Positions 1 to 8,644 of a stretch of DNA of 64,000 nt are shown piece by piece. Made by a program: the position numbers and the translations under genes. Below the pieces are notes generated by a model that had not been told where the DNA came from, did not search any database, and was given only the letters and a program-made list of their open reading frames with translations. Numbering within the stretch: the stretch's first letter is position 1; each line of letters starts with the position of its first letter. Origin of the DNA: DAISVY01 sp036826635 (GTDB lineage: Bacteria > Zixibacteria > MSB-5A5 > GN15 > FEB-12); contig DAISVY010000011.1 of assembly GCA_036826635.1 (NCBI GenBank), positions 1 through 64,000 on the forward strand, given 5' to 3'.

Positions 1-77
1 TAGTTTCGGGATTGTATTACTGGGTGGTCGAGTCCGACTCCCGCACCCAAATCGGCAAATTTGTGATTATCAAATGA
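1..77 (+). CDS. C-terminal end of a secreted protein (FlgD-Ig / sorting-domain-like tail), partial
   Basis: Only the last 24 codons are inside the window; the frame begins at base 3 and ends in TGA at 75-77. The residues read VSGLYYWVVESDSRTQIG followed by KFVIIK. This matches the usual end of FlgD-Ig-like or type 9 sorting domains, which close with a pattern like 'sGvYyy...g....kkfvilK'. Such tails belong to large exported or surface proteins. The body of the gene lies to the left, so its function cannot be named. It converges on the metallopeptidase gene on the other strand. Confidence 0.5.
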   Translation, partial: VSGLYYWVVESDSRTQIGKFVIIK

Positions 78-147
78 CGTAAGCGGCGGCGCTGTTGTTC
101 CGATCTGCCGAGAGCAGAATCAGAAAACCGGCTGCATGGCGGGCCAT

Positions 148-993
148 TCACTTGCAACCGTCTTCCCTGAGTACGGACCAATTGGGCACTTGCGGATCAG
201 GATACTTGTCACACACGTACTTGTGCCACTCGTCTTCAACGGCCGCCGCGTCTTTCCCCACCACTGACTCCAGAGCGTCGTAGTCTGCTAACCACAACTC
301 TCGCAGTTTCCCTGCGCCGTACATGTCCAGAACATATTCCACGAAACTCGCCATCAACATATATCCTACCATCTCAGGATACTTCCGGAACTGTCTTGCC
401 AGCGAATCGAGCGGCACATTGTCTTCGGTATTCATCAATATATTGGCCGCCAGCTCGGACATTTCGTAGCCGTTGCATGGTTCGTCGGAATAAGTCGCCA
501 GACCTTCAGCAAGCCATGCCAGCTCGGACCTCCTGTCCCACCCGCCCCACAGGTCAAAGGACACGACGTGCATGATCTCATGAGCGTCTCGGGCCACCTC
601 ATCACTGTTGCGAACGGCCAAAACCGTCAGGTTCTCGGCATCCGCCAAGGCTCGGAACGGCTTCGTAACAACAGCTTCAATCTGGTCACGGGAATCGAAA
701 TAAAACAGATCAATCACCCTGCGGAAATCGTCGGCCTCCAGTATAGCCAGGTGCGAATCAATGTATTTCTCGTTTCTTTCAAGGAGCGTGTCAATCTGGC
801 GTTCGGCAACCGAACCGGGCAGATAATGGATCCGATAGTGCTGAGAACTCCGGGTTTGCCAATCGAATTCAGACAGCCCCAACGTGTAAGCGGCAAGACC
901 AACCGGCTCCGCGGAGGCGGTATCGGCCCCGGCAGCCAAACCGGTTGCGAGCAGCATTATAAGCATGAACAAAACAGACAAATTGACTCGCAT
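148..993 (-). CDS. Exported zinc metallopeptidase (gluzincin, peptidase MA-like)
   Basis: A 281-residue protein with an N-terminal hydrophobic signal sequence (about residues 1-25), so it is probably periplasmic or secreted. It carries HEIMH (H138, E139, H142) and, about 20 residues on, WLAEG with E163 as the likely third zinc ligand. That spacing is the gluzincin arrangement of the peptidase MA superfamily. The ATG at 993 is preferred over the one at 999 because AAGGA lies seven bases upstream of it. It is monocistronic between convergent and same-strand neighbours. The substrate is unknown; the zinc site is clear from the sequence, while peptidase activity is inferred from the family. Confidence 0.75.
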   Translation of the reverse strand: MRVNLSVLFMLIMLLATGLAAGADTASAEPVGLAAYTLGLSEFDWQTRSSQHYRIHYLPGSVAERQIDTLLERNEKYIDSHLAILEADDFRRVIDLFYFDSRDQIEAVVTKPFRALADAENLTVLAVRNSDEVARDAHEIMHVVSFDLWGGWDRRSELAWLAEGLATYSDEPCNGYEMSELAANILMNTEDNVPLDSLARQFRKYPEMVGYMLMASFVEYVLDMYGAGKLRELWLADYDALESVVGKDAAAVEDEWHKYVCDKYPDPQVPNWSVLREDGCK

Positions 994-1158
994 GGGCATT
1001 CCTTCGATTAGAGGTCAGTATCATCTCTTACGTCACCGGTACGCCGTTGTTCCGAACCGGAAAAGCGGTGCAGATCCGTCGTCCAGTCTGCCATCGCGTA
1101 ATTGATCGTATCGAGAGACACGGCAGCCCTCATCGGCTGCAGCCGCAATCGGACCGCC

Positions 1159-2343
1159 TTATGCCCGCCCGGAGAAATCCGCCAAGTGTTCAATCAGGCA
1201 ATCAATGTCCGCCTCGTCATTGAACAGGTGAACCGAAACGCGGATGGAACCCTCACGAAAAGCCACCATGATCTTTTTCGCCAAGAGTTCATCGTACAGC
1301 TTTTTCACGAGGGGACAGGTGAAAGTGAAAATCGATGAGCGCTGTCGGGTGGTCAGAAACGAGGTTATCGCATAGTACGCATCGCTGCGTATGTAATCGG
1401 CCAGGCGGTCGATAAGAGCGTAATTGTGTCGCTGGATATTGCTCACCCCCAGGTCCTTGAAAATCTCCACGGCCGCCCGCATCCCCAGCAGGTTCAGCAC
1501 GACATCGTAACCGAACTCAAACCGGCGCGCCGAATCGTAATAAGGTCGGTCGAAATAGAACAGGTCGGAATAGTTTCCTTGCCAGTCGACACTTGTCCAA
1601 CTCATGAACGGAGGAACGATGCTGTCGCGGACATCGTCGGAAAGATAAAAGAAAGAACTCCCGTGCGGCGAGAGCAGCCACTTATGGCAACCGGAACTGA
1701 AAACGTCGACCCCCAGCTTCCTGACGTTTATCGGTTCCACCCCGGCGCCCTGGATACCGTCTACAACCAAATATAAACCACGTCGCTTGCATACTTCCGA
1801 AATCGCCCTGAGATCGTTCTTAAACCCGTTGAAGAACTGCACCGACGAAAGCGCCAGCAGGCGCGACTTGCGCCGAATGTCCTTTTCGAACCGGTCGGCA
1901 TCGAAACAACCGCGCCTTGATTTCAAATACCTGAGAGTCAATCCGCGCGCCTCGGCCGCCGCCCGAAAAGCGTAGGGTATAGCCGGAAACTCGACGTCGG
2001 AGATCAGAATTTCATCGCCGCGCTTGAGTGGCAGGCCAAAAGCCGCCAAACTAAGACCGAAACTCGTCGACGAGCCGAGCCCGACGGCCCGTTTGGATGC
2101 GCCGATCATGCGGGCGTAGTCGGAGCGAAGTTGATCGGCGGCGGCTCGGGCGTGAGAGTCAGTATCGACCTCGGCCGCAATTCGCAGTTCGATATTCGTC
2201 TCGATGGCGTCGCGCACCGGCCGACAAAACGGACCGAACGCCGCCGAGTTGAGATACACTATCTTGCCCGCATGGTCGAAAAGTCCCCGGGCACGTTTGA
2301 ACTTGTCTTGCAATTGCGCTTTCACACATCCACCACATTTCAA
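1159..2343 (-). CDS. Class V aminotransferase-fold PLP enzyme (cysteine desulfurase / isopenicillin N epimerase-like)
   Basis: About 394 residues with the fold-type I layout of class V aminotransferases: an N-terminal YLNSAAFGP segment, the PLP-binding VVDGIQGAG (D195) and SSGCHKWLL with the Schiff-base lysine at K221. No thiol-bearing cysteine loop typical of a dedicated cysteine desulfurase is obvious near the C terminus, so the reaction is open (desulfurase, lyase or epimerase). It is the last gene of a three-gene operon with a short-chain dehydrogenase-type epimerase and a small membrane protein. The start given is a TTG overlapping the upstream stop codon; a GTG at 2325 is an alternative. 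A metabolic or lipid-modification role with the two partners is inference. Confidence 0.75.
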   Translation of the reverse strand: MKCGGCVKAQLQDKFKRARGLFDHAGKIVYLNSAAFGPFCRPVRDAIETNIELRIAAEVDTDSHARAAADQLRSDYARMIGASKRAVGLGSSTSFGLSLAAFGLPLKRGDEILISDVEFPAIPYAFRAAAEARGLTLRYLKSRRGCFDADRFEKDIRRKSRLLALSSVQFFNGFKNDLRAISEVCKRRGLYLVVDGIQGAGVEPINVRKLGVDVFSSGCHKWLLSPHGSSFFYLSDDVRDSIVPPFMSWTSVDWQGNYSDLFYFDRPYYDSARRFEFGYDVVLNLLGMRAAVEIFKDLGVSNIQRHNYALIDRLADYIRSDAYYAITSFLTTRQRSSIFTFTCPLVKKLYDELLAKKIMVAFREGSIRVSVHLFNDEADIDCLIEHLADFSGRA

Positions 2344-2759
2344 AGACCGTAAAGGTAACCAATGATGCCCAGACAGCCACCCAGCTTAACCAGCACGCTC
2401 AGCAGCATCCACATCAGATAGGCGGTTGGCAGTTTCACTCTCACCGACAAACCCATAACGACCGGCGTCGCCCCCACAACGAAGGCGAACACGGCCGCCG
2501 AAAGACCGGCTTTGACACCGGTGAACGGTATGACAACATAGAAAAAGCTGTATATGAAAGTCGGTATAACGACGTAGAACAACGCTTCCATGGCGAAGTT
2601 GAACAAGGTCCAGCCGACCCCGCCGCTCTCGACCAGGTGCGACGGAAGCGTGGAAGTGAGTTTCATCCGGCGCTCAACGAAATCGAGCACCAGAGAGATT
2701 ACCAGCAGGTACACGCCCGCCATCACGAGAGAATAAAGCAACAGGTCAAGCGATATCAT
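2340..2759 (-). CDS. Small multi-pass membrane protein of unknown function
   Basis: About 139 residues with roughly four hydrophobic segments: residues 4-24, 50-72, 78-102 and 110-135. A short basic loop (FVERRMKLTS) follows the first. No family is recognised. The ATG at 2759 overlaps the TGA of the preceding epimerase (TGATG) and has AGAGG about nine bases upstream, so translation is probably coupled; an ATG at 2768 is too close to that site. Its 3' end overlaps the start of the class V aminotransferase gene. The tight coupling suggests all three products work in one membrane-linked process, but nothing in the sequence says which. Confidence 0.6.
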   Translation of the reverse strand: MISLDLLLYSLVMAGVYLLVISLVLDFVERRMKLTSTLPSHLVESGGVGWTLFNFAMEALFYVVIPTFIYSFFYVVIPFTGVKAGLSAAVFAFVVGATPVVMGLSVRVKLPTAYLMWMLLSVLVKLGGCLGIIGYLYGL

Positions 2760-3751
2760 CACAGCCATCCTCTGGCAAGGTACCAGTCGTAGGTTTGCCG
2801 CACACCGTCCCTGAAAGAAATTTTGGACTCGAACCCTATTTCATCGCGGGCGTGCGCGACGTCCACCTCCCATGAAGCGTCAAGCTCGCGGGTCTTCTCG
2901 CGGGTAAGCATCGGCGTAGCTCCGACCATGCGAAAGGCGAACTCAGACACCGCGGCGATACATCGAAACAGCCCCGACGGAACCACCAGCGGCAGAGCCC
3001 GGCGGCCGGTCGCTTCGTGCATGATGTCAATCATCTCATCCAGAGTGTACGATTGCTTCTCGGCAATAAAATACACCGCCCCGGAAGGGGCCTCCGACAA
3101 CAGAGCGGTGGCAATTCCAAGGCTGAGATCGTCGACATGCACAAACTGTATACGCCGGTCTCTGTTGCCGACATACGGTTTCAGCCGTCGATAAACCGTC
3201 TTGAAAACGGTAAACATCTCCCTGTCACCCGGACCATACACCGCGGGAGGTCGCACCACCACCACGTTGAGCCGGTCGGCAAACGAGAGGGCAACTTTCT
3301 CCCCGGCCGCTTTCGACCGACCGTAAGTGGTAATGGGATTGCGCGGCTCGGACTCGCGCACCGGGCAACCCGGCTCGGAAGGACCGGCCACGGCTACCGA
3401 AGAAATGTAAATGATCCGTTTGACCGCCGGGTTGTGTTCCGCCACGGCCTCAAAAAGATTACGCGTACCCCGTTCGTTAACGGCGAAATATCTATCGCGC
3501 TTTCTGGCTTTGACCACGCCAGCGTTATGCACGATGTAATCCACCCCGCGGACCATATCCGGCAGGCTGTCGGGCCGGGTGACATCGCCGTAACGGTACT
3601 CGATTTCAAGGCCATCCAGAAGCGAACAATCGGCGGTTTTACGCACGCCCGCCACGACGCGCAGACCTTGTCCCAGCATGCGACGCACCAGGCGCGAACC
3701 GACGAAGCCGTTGGCCCCGGTTATGAGAACTGAAACGTTACCGTCAGACAC
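2759..3751 (-). CDS. NAD(P)-dependent epimerase/dehydratase (extended SDR)
   Basis: A 330-residue extended short-chain dehydrogenase. The Rossmann motif TGANGFVGS (G12, G15, G18) binds the nucleotide, and the catalytic set is S117/S118 with Y143-x3-K147 (TTYGRSK). The C-terminal half shows the usual FVHVDDL segment of sugar epimerases and sterol/dihydroflavonol reductase relatives. Members act on nucleotide sugars, sterols or related carbonyls; the substrate cannot be told. The start is GTG and there is no clear Shine-Dalgarno. A weak promoter (TTGTAG, 17 bp, TACCTT) ends six bases upstream, so the mRNA may be leaderless. First gene of the operon reaching 1159. Confidence 0.8.
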   Translation of the reverse strand: MSDGNVSVLITGANGFVGSRLVRRMLGQGLRVVAGVRKTADCSLLDGLEIEYRYGDVTRPDSLPDMVRGVDYIVHNAGVVKARKRDRYFAVNERGTRNLFEAVAEHNPAVKRIIYISSVAVAGPSEPGCPVRESEPRNPITTYGRSKAAGEKVALSFADRLNVVVVRPPAVYGPGDREMFTVFKTVYRRLKPYVGNRDRRIQFVHVDDLSLGIATALLSEAPSGAVYFIAEKQSYTLDEMIDIMHEATGRRALPLVVPSGLFRCIAAVSEFAFRMVGATPMLTREKTRELDASWEVDVAHARDEIGFESKISFRDGVRQTYDWYLARGWL

Positions 3752-3757
3752 ACGAGA

Positions 3758-3786
3758 AAGGTAGTCAATTGAAAACGCGACTACAA
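3758..3786 (-). promoter_or_regulatory. Possible leaderless promoter of the epimerase operon
   Basis: On the minus strand TTGTAG (3781-3786), a 17 bp spacer and TACCTT (3758-3763) are followed by six bases and the GTG start. The -10 matches only the TAnnnT core, so this is the weakest member of the leaderless set described in the findings. Confidence 0.3.
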
Positions 3787-3804
3787 GCGGTTATCCCGCC
3801 CGCA

Positions 3805-5253
3805 TCAGAACACGTCGGCCGAGAACTTGTACACTTCGGCGAACCGGTCCTTATAACTCTCCTTGGGGAGTCCGGCTTTGAGGCAGGTTTGCTCAAGGAA
3901 TTCGACCACACTCCAGCCGTACTCGGTTGCGACTTGCGGCAGCAACAAGCCGGAGTGCATGTCCAGCTTGATCATCAGCCCGTCGCGTCCGATGACAATC
4001 TTCGAGAAGTCCTTGACACGTTCCAAAGGCGAGAGTACCGATATTTCATACTCCAGGTGATTATATTCGCTCTCGATCACCGGGGGGAAGCGCGGGTCTT
4101 CAAAGGCCGCCGCCAGAGCCATCTCGGCCACTGCCTGGTACAGCGGCTGGCGAGAACGTATAAGCCCGATACAGCCGCGCAGTTCATTGTCGATTTTCAA
4201 CGTCACGAACAAACCGCGGTTAATATCCAGACTCTCCGTGGCCGGAGGTTCATATTTCGCATTTTTCAGTCGAGCCGCGATAGCTTCCCTTGCGATTGTA
4301 TGTAACAATTGACGGTCATCCGCACTCAACGTCGCTGGAGAACCGGCCGCAGTGGCACCCAGCCTGGCGCGATCAGTCTCAACCGACGGTGCTACAACTT
4401 CCCTGTCGCCGACAAGAGCCGCCGAAAGATACCCCACGACCTCATCGAAATCACCCGTCGTGGCCCCGGAGGTCGTATAATCAAGAGACGTCACTTCTTT
4501 ACCTCCCAGGCGCTTCGCTGCAATCATCATGGCCGCCACCGGGCCGCCGCCACACGCTTCCCCTTTGCCTGACTGCAGAACATCCAGCAGTCCTTCGGGA
4601 TCAAAGCGTTCCACCGCCAACTGAACGGCGTAGTCAAGTTTGCGGGCTTTTTTCTCATTATGAAAATGTGACAGATCCGTCGATGCCACCATCAGACTGT
4701 TGGTACCTTTCAACGCCGCGGCCAGTACCTCCCCGAGAGCCTTGATCGATTCCTCTTCCTGGTCTCCCATGACAATGGGAACGATCCTGAAATTCCCCAG
4801 GACCACCTGAAGAAACGGCAATTGCACTTCCAGAGCGTGTTCGCCGCGGGCGGTACCGGTAGCGTGTCCCATCGCCGAGAAATAAACCAGCGGGTTGACG
4901 GCAGCTATTTTCTCGGCCAAGGAGTGGTCGGTCCGAACCACCCCGAGCGGGGTTTCGTAACCGCCGCCGTCATAAACCGAGCATCCCTTGAAAAAAACCG
5001 TATGCGACGGCGATATAATCACCACCGTGTCGAACTGTTCCCCCTCAAGCAGCTTGTAAGCCTTGGCCGCCGTCTTCCCCGAATAAGGATACCCGGCGTG
5101 GGGAACGATTAACCCTACCGGGCGACCGGATATCGGCACCTTGTCGACCTCGGCGAACATCCCGGCAATAGTCTTGACCAGTTCTACCGATTCGGCCGGA
5201 TAGAACATCCCCGCCACGGCGGGTTTGCGTATATCTGAAATCTTCTCTTCCAT
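3805..5253 (-). CDS. AmmeMemoRadiSam B-A fusion: Memo-like domain plus AMMECR1 domain
   Basis: A 482-residue two-domain protein. Residues about 5-270 are a Memo-type domain (AmmeMemoRadiSam system protein B), with the conserved GLIVPHAGYPYSGKTAAKAY, SPSHT, GEHALEVQLPFLQ, TDLSHFH and CGGGPV segments that line the Memo pocket. Residues about 300-482 form an AMMECR1 domain (system protein A) with the hallmark LRGCIG. In many genomes A, B and a radical SAM protein are separate genes; here A and B are joined and no radical SAM gene is in the window. The ATG at 5253 is chosen because AGGGG lies about ten bases upstream; an in-frame extension to 5355 would add a segment unlike the family. The cellular role is not established; modification chemistry with the radical SAM partner is only inferred from co-occurrence. 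Confidence 0.9.
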   Translation of the reverse strand: MEEKISDIRKPAVAGMFYPAESVELVKTIAGMFAEVDKVPISGRPVGLIVPHAGYPYSGKTAAKAYKLLEGEQFDTVVIISPSHTVFFKGCSVYDGGGYETPLGVVRTDHSLAEKIAAVNPLVYFSAMGHATGTARGEHALEVQLPFLQVVLGNFRIVPIVMGDQEEESIKALGEVLAAALKGTNSLMVASTDLSHFHNEKKARKLDYAVQLAVERFDPEGLLDVLQSGKGEACGGGPVAAMMIAAKRLGGKEVTSLDYTTSGATTGDFDEVVGYLSAALVGDREVVAPSVETDRARLGATAAGSPATLSADDRQLLHTIAREAIAARLKNAKYEPPATESLDINRGLFVTLKIDNELRGCIGLIRSRQPLYQAVAEMALAAAFEDPRFPPVIESEYNHLEYEISVLSPLERVKDFSKIVIGRDGLMIKLDMHSGLLLPQVATEYGWSVVEFLEQTCLKAGLPKESYKDRFAEVYKFSADVF

Positions 5254-5353
5254 AGAGTATCCCCTGCAATCATTACCACAAGAAAAGTATTCCCTCAAAG
5301 CTCGGTTGTCAATCGTCGGGTTTTCCGAAAGTCCCGCCTCCGACCGGGCATAC

Positions 5354-5382
5354 AAAAGGAGCCGGATTGATCATCCGGCTCC
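5354..5382 (-). terminator. Intrinsic terminator of the nfeD-slipin operon
   Basis: On the minus strand a nine-base stem (GGAGCCGGA / TCCGGCTCC, 5358-5382) with a short loop is followed by TTTT. It lies just past the slipin stop codon and separates that operon from the Memo-AMMECR1 gene. Confidence 0.8.
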
Positions 5383-5409
5383 GACATGAAACGAATTGCT
5401 AAGCGATTG

Positions 5410-6363
5410 TCAGCCTTCTGTCGCCATGACGGTTGTCTCCGGCGCCGCTTCCCCGCCGCCGTTGCCTTTTATTCCTTCCACCATAGCCGCCAGTGCGGAG
5501 ATGATACCGCTGGCTTCGTACGGCAGGAAGAGCTTATTGGCGTCGCCCTGAGCCAAGTGCGGCAGCATATCCAGATATTTCAAGGTAATCAGCTTACTGT
5601 CCGGTTTCCCTTGATGAATAGCCGTATAGACATTGAGAATAGCCTTGGCTTCGCCTTCGGCCACGGCAATCTGGCGATACCTCTCGGCGTCGGCTTTTTT
5701 CTTGATGGCCTCCGCGGCGCCTTCAGCCTCAAGAATCTGCGCCTGTTTGCTTCCTTCCGCTTTGGTGATGTTGGCCTGACGTACCGCCTCGGCATCCAAA
5801 ATGGCCGCCCGCTTGTCGCGTTCGGCTTTCATCTGACGACTCATGGCGGCGGTGATATCGGCCGGCGGATCGATCCGCTGCAACTCCACCCGATTCACCT
5901 TGACCCCCCACTTGTCGGTAGCCGTATCCATGACGTCGCGCAACTGCGAGTTTATCTCGTCGCGGGAAGACAGACAGGCGTCAAGGTCCATCTCGCCGAT
6001 CACGTTACGCAGATTGGTCTGGGCCAGCTTGGTCGAAGCGATGATATAATTGGCGATCTCGTAGCGCGAACGGAAAGGATCGGTCACCTGAGCGTAAATG
6101 ATAGCATCTACTTCCACCCCGACATTATCCTTGGTAATCACCAGTTGCGGGGGAACATCGATTACCACCTCGCGCATATCAACCTTCTGTACCGTGTCGA
6201 AGAACGGCATGATCAGGTTCAACCCGGGATCAAGCACGCGCTGGAATTTGCCCAGCCGTTCTACCAGACCTTTTTCGAAAGGCCGGATGATCCGAATGGA
6301 CATGGCCGCCAGAATGAAGGCCAGAACGACAATGACTATTATAAGAACCGTTACTTCCGCCAT
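5410..6363 (-). CDS. SPFH/band 7 protein, slipin (stomatin/paraslipin-like)
   Basis: A 317-residue stomatin-family protein. Residues 5-25 are one N-terminal membrane segment; the SPFH domain follows (FEKGLVERLGKFQRVLDPGL onward), and residues about 175-250 are a long Ala/Glu/Lys-rich coiled coil (KAEGSKQAQILEAEGAAEAI). A Gly-rich, alanine-containing tail ends the chain. Such proteins oligomerise on membranes and are linked to membrane microdomains and protein quality control. The nfeD gene lies 25 bases upstream on the same strand, the classic slipin partner arrangement, and a strong terminator follows, so this is a two-gene operon. Confidence 0.9.
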   Translation of the reverse strand: MAEVTVLIIVIVVLAFILAAMSIRIIRPFEKGLVERLGKFQRVLDPGLNLIMPFFDTVQKVDMREVVIDVPPQLVITKDNVGVEVDAIIYAQVTDPFRSRYEIANYIIASTKLAQTNLRNVIGEMDLDACLSSRDEINSQLRDVMDTATDKWGVKVNRVELQRIDPPADITAAMSRQMKAERDKRAAILDAEAVRQANITKAEGSKQAQILEAEGAAEAIKKKADAERYRQIAVAEGEAKAILNVYTAIHQGKPDSKLITLKYLDMLPHLAQGDANKLFLPYEASGIISALAAMVEGIKGNGGGEAAPETTVMATEG

Positions 6364-6388
6364 TTCCTATAATCCTTTCACCACAGTG

Positions 6389-6817
6389 TTAACTTATCTT
6401 TTCCACGTGGAGTCTTGTCCCGGTCACGGCTTTGATCCGCACCTTGGCGTTTTCCGGTATGGGCTCATCGGCAATCGCCATCCACAGTTCACCTTCATAT
6501 CTCACCCTGCCGCCCAGGTCGGGGTCAATAGCGCCGATGACAAGAGCGGTTTGCCCGATCATGCGATCAACATTGGAGAGTTCGGGCGCTTCTTTGCTGA
6601 TCTTTTTGGCAAAGCGTCGTGTTACCGGAATAAGTACGACCGAAACCAGCGCGAACACACCCGCCTGCCAGTGGTACGCTTCAGGCCAGAACAGAGTGAA
6701 TATGCCCGCCACAAGCGCCCCGACGGTGAAGCAGATCGCGAAAAAGGACGTAGTCAACAACTCCAGAACCAGAAAAACTACCGCTACCACCATCCAAATC
6801 CAGAACATCGTGGGCAT
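6389..6817 (-). CDS. Short NfeD-family membrane protein
   Basis: A 142-residue short-form NfeD protein without the N-terminal serine protease domain of the long form. Three hydrophobic segments fill residues about 5-60, and residues about 80-142 form an OB-fold domain (MIGQTALVIGAIDPDLGGRV, ending VRIKAVTGTRLHVEK), typical of the family. It is the upstream partner of the slipin gene, 25 bases away. Family knowledge links NfeD and slipin in membrane-domain organisation. An AAAGGAG Shine-Dalgarno sits about six bases before the ATG, supporting this start. Confidence 0.88.
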   Translation of the reverse strand: MPTMFWIWMVVAVVFLVLELLTTSFFAICFTVGALVAGIFTLFWPEAYHWQAGVFALVSVVLIPVTRRFAKKISKEAPELSNVDRMIGQTALVIGAIDPDLGGRVRYEGELWMAIADEPIPENAKVRIKAVTGTRLHVEKIS

Positions 6818-6998
6818 CTGTACTCCTTTCGCAAAAACAGCTTGATTGCAGGCTGTCGGGACATCAATTAAATTACTTACAGACGGACGGATTATTCATT
6901 TCCTTGCCTGAAAATAATGGAACCCCGCCGACGCCCTTGCTGTCAATATAAAACGGAATTCGGCAAGTGCTTAGGCCTGCCCGGAAAGGACCAGCCGC

Positions 6999-7769
6999 GT
7001 GATCCCTTACAACAAATTCGCCCTGATTTACGATAACATGGAAGCCGACAGCCATTCGCTCAGCATGGCCGAATACACTTTCAAAATAATGCGCCGATTC
7101 TCAATCGAGGCACATGACGCCCTTGACTTGTGCTGTGGCACCGGCAGTGCGATAAAGATCTTCGCCGACCGCGGGATCAACATGGCGGGACTGGACCGCA
7201 GTTGTCAGATGCTGGCCGTGGCCCGCGAGAAACTCCGACCATACAAAGCCCGTCTTTATTGCAGAGAGTTGCCGCATTTCGAAATCAAAGCCCCCGCGAC
7301 AGGAAACCGAAAACGACTGCAAAGGTTCGATCTGGTCACGAGCTTCTACGATTCACTGAACTATTTGCTGTCCGAAAAGGAACTCAAAGGCGCCTTTCAA
7401 TCGGTCTACCGCCACCTGCAACCCGGTGGCTGGTTTATCTTCGACATGAACACGCCGCACGCCATGAAAACAATCTGGGGTGATCAGACCTGGTGCGGGA
7501 CCAAAAAAGATATCGCCTGGATATTCCGCAACGAGTATTTCCACGACAAAAACATGGCCAACTGCCATATCACCTGCTTCGTGAAATCCGGGAAGACATG
7601 GGAAAGGTTTGACGAGGTTCACCCCGAACGGGGCTACCCGGACCGCGTGTTGCGTTCGTTGCTTCGAGAGGTCGGTTTTCGGATCAGGGGATACTATCGC
7701 TGTTTTAGTTTCGCGCCCCCCACCTCAAGAACCGACCGCATCTGTGCCGTGGTTCAAAGACCGCTATGA
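6999..7769 (+). CDS. Class I SAM-dependent methyltransferase
   Basis: A 256-residue methyltransferase of the UbiE/YqeM-like type. Motif I is LDLCCGTGSAIKIFADRG (about residues 42-60), motif II-like acid loop GLDRSCQML follows, and FDLVTSFYDSLNYL is the post-motif region often seen before a lid segment. The GTG start has GGAAAGGA eight bases upstream. The acceptor is unknown: the family methylates small molecules, lipids and quinones. It is alone on the plus strand, divergent from nfeD and convergent with the zinc-ribbon gene, so the context does not help. Confidence 0.8.
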   Translation: MIPYNKFALIYDNMEADSHSLSMAEYTFKIMRRFSIEAHDALDLCCGTGSAIKIFADRGINMAGLDRSCQMLAVAREKLRPYKARLYCRELPHFEIKAPATGNRKRLQRFDLVTSFYDSLNYLLSEKELKGAFQSVYRHLQPGGWFIFDMNTPHAMKTIWGDQTWCGTKKDIAWIFRNEYFHDKNMANCHITCFVKSGKTWERFDEVHPERGYPDRVLRSLLREVGFRIRGYYRCFSFAPPTSRTDRICAVVQRPL

Positions 7770-7826
7770 CATAACCGCGGTGCGGGGCTGATGGTGATGT
7801 TCACGACCGTGAACTGATTATGAAGA

Positions 7827-8027
7827 TCAACTGAAACCGCTGCCGGTCGAACAACCGCCCCCGGCCGAGACCTGACCTCGACCACCTGTCGAGGCGGCAA
7901 AAGCGGAAATCTGCTTGACCGTATCCGTTGAACCGCATTGCGGACACGGCACCGGGGTATCGGCCCGGCTGACCAGCTCCTCGAAAGCGTGACCGCACTT
8001 GCGACATTTGTATTCGAATATCGGCAT
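7827..8027 (-). CDS. FmdB-family putative regulatory zinc ribbon protein
   Basis: A 66-residue protein beginning MPIFEYKCRKCGHAFEEL, the signature of the FmdB/regulatory zinc-ribbon family. The four zinc ligands come as CxxC (KCRKCG) and CxxC (PCPQCG). A Gly/Ser-rich tail with one further Cys ends the protein. The ATG at 8027 has AGAGGT seven bases upstream; a longer in-frame extension to 8111 has no such support. FmdB was first linked to amidase expression in a methylotroph, but the general function is unknown. It may be co-transcribed with the OsmC gene upstream. Confidence 0.82.
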   Translation of the reverse strand: MPIFEYKCRKCGHAFEELVSRADTPVPCPQCGSTDTVKQISAFAASTGGRGQVSAGGGCSTGSGFS

Positions 8028-8154
8028 GTCTACCTCTTGTTGTCCGGCAGTGACCAGACTACCCCCGGCACTATCCCCAACCCCGAGGCCGGGTACGGTC
8101 TCTTGCTTCACTATACCCGTTTAGATTCGAATTTCCGATCAATGATTCAGCCGA

Positions 8155-8571
8155 CTACTCGATTATTTCGTAACTGGTAACGATTTTCGTCTCGTGCTTC
8201 AACGTTTGACTGACCACGCAGTACTTGGATTCCGACATTTCTATCGCCTGTTGCAACTTCCCGGGATCCAGCCCCTTGCCCCGGGCCTTGAATTTTACCT
8301 CGACCGTGTGATAAGGTTTGGGGTATTGATCGTTCTGATGACCGATTACTTCTATTTCCAAAGCTTCGATTTCCTGTCGCTGTTTCGTGAGAATTCGCAC
8401 CACGTCCACGCCGGTACACCCGGCAACTCCGTACAGCAGCAGCTCGGTCGGTTTGAACCCAGTTTCGCCGCCGCCGGAATCCCGCGGTGCATCGGTGATT
8501 ATCTTGTGCCCAAAAGCGTTGATCCCTTCAAACCTGTCTCCCCCGGCCCAGTTCATCTTTACAGAAAGCAT
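8155..8571 (-). CDS. OsmC/Ohr-family peroxiredoxin-like protein
   Basis: A 138-residue OsmC-like protein with the family layout: an N-terminal beta region, then PTELLLYGVAGCTGVDVVRIL carrying the first reactive cysteine, and MSESKYCVVSQTL carrying the second. These two cysteines reduce organic hydroperoxides in OsmC and Ohr. The sequence is closest to the YhfA-like OsmC subgroup. GGAGGAG about six bases before the ATG at 8571 decides the start over an upstream one at 8616. Cytoplasmic, probably a thiol-dependent peroxidase; activity is inferred from the family. Confidence 0.85.
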   Translation of the reverse strand: MLSVKMNWAGGDRFEGINAFGHKIITDAPRDSGGGETGFKPTELLLYGVAGCTGVDVVRILTKQRQEIEALEIEVIGHQNDQYPKPYHTVEVKFKARGKGLDPGKLQQAIEMSESKYCVVSQTLKHETKIVTSYEIIE

Positions 8572-8644
8572 TTCTCCTCCGCGCCAGATGTCATCGAATA
8601 AACCGGAACAACTCACCTTTTGTTCGCTAAACCGAACAAGATAA

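Noticed and set aside
8126..8160. Possible tRNA-like TTCGAA segment
   Set aside because: GATTCGAA occurs, but no acceptor stem, anticodon arm or D arm fits around it. No tRNA was found elsewhere by the same test.
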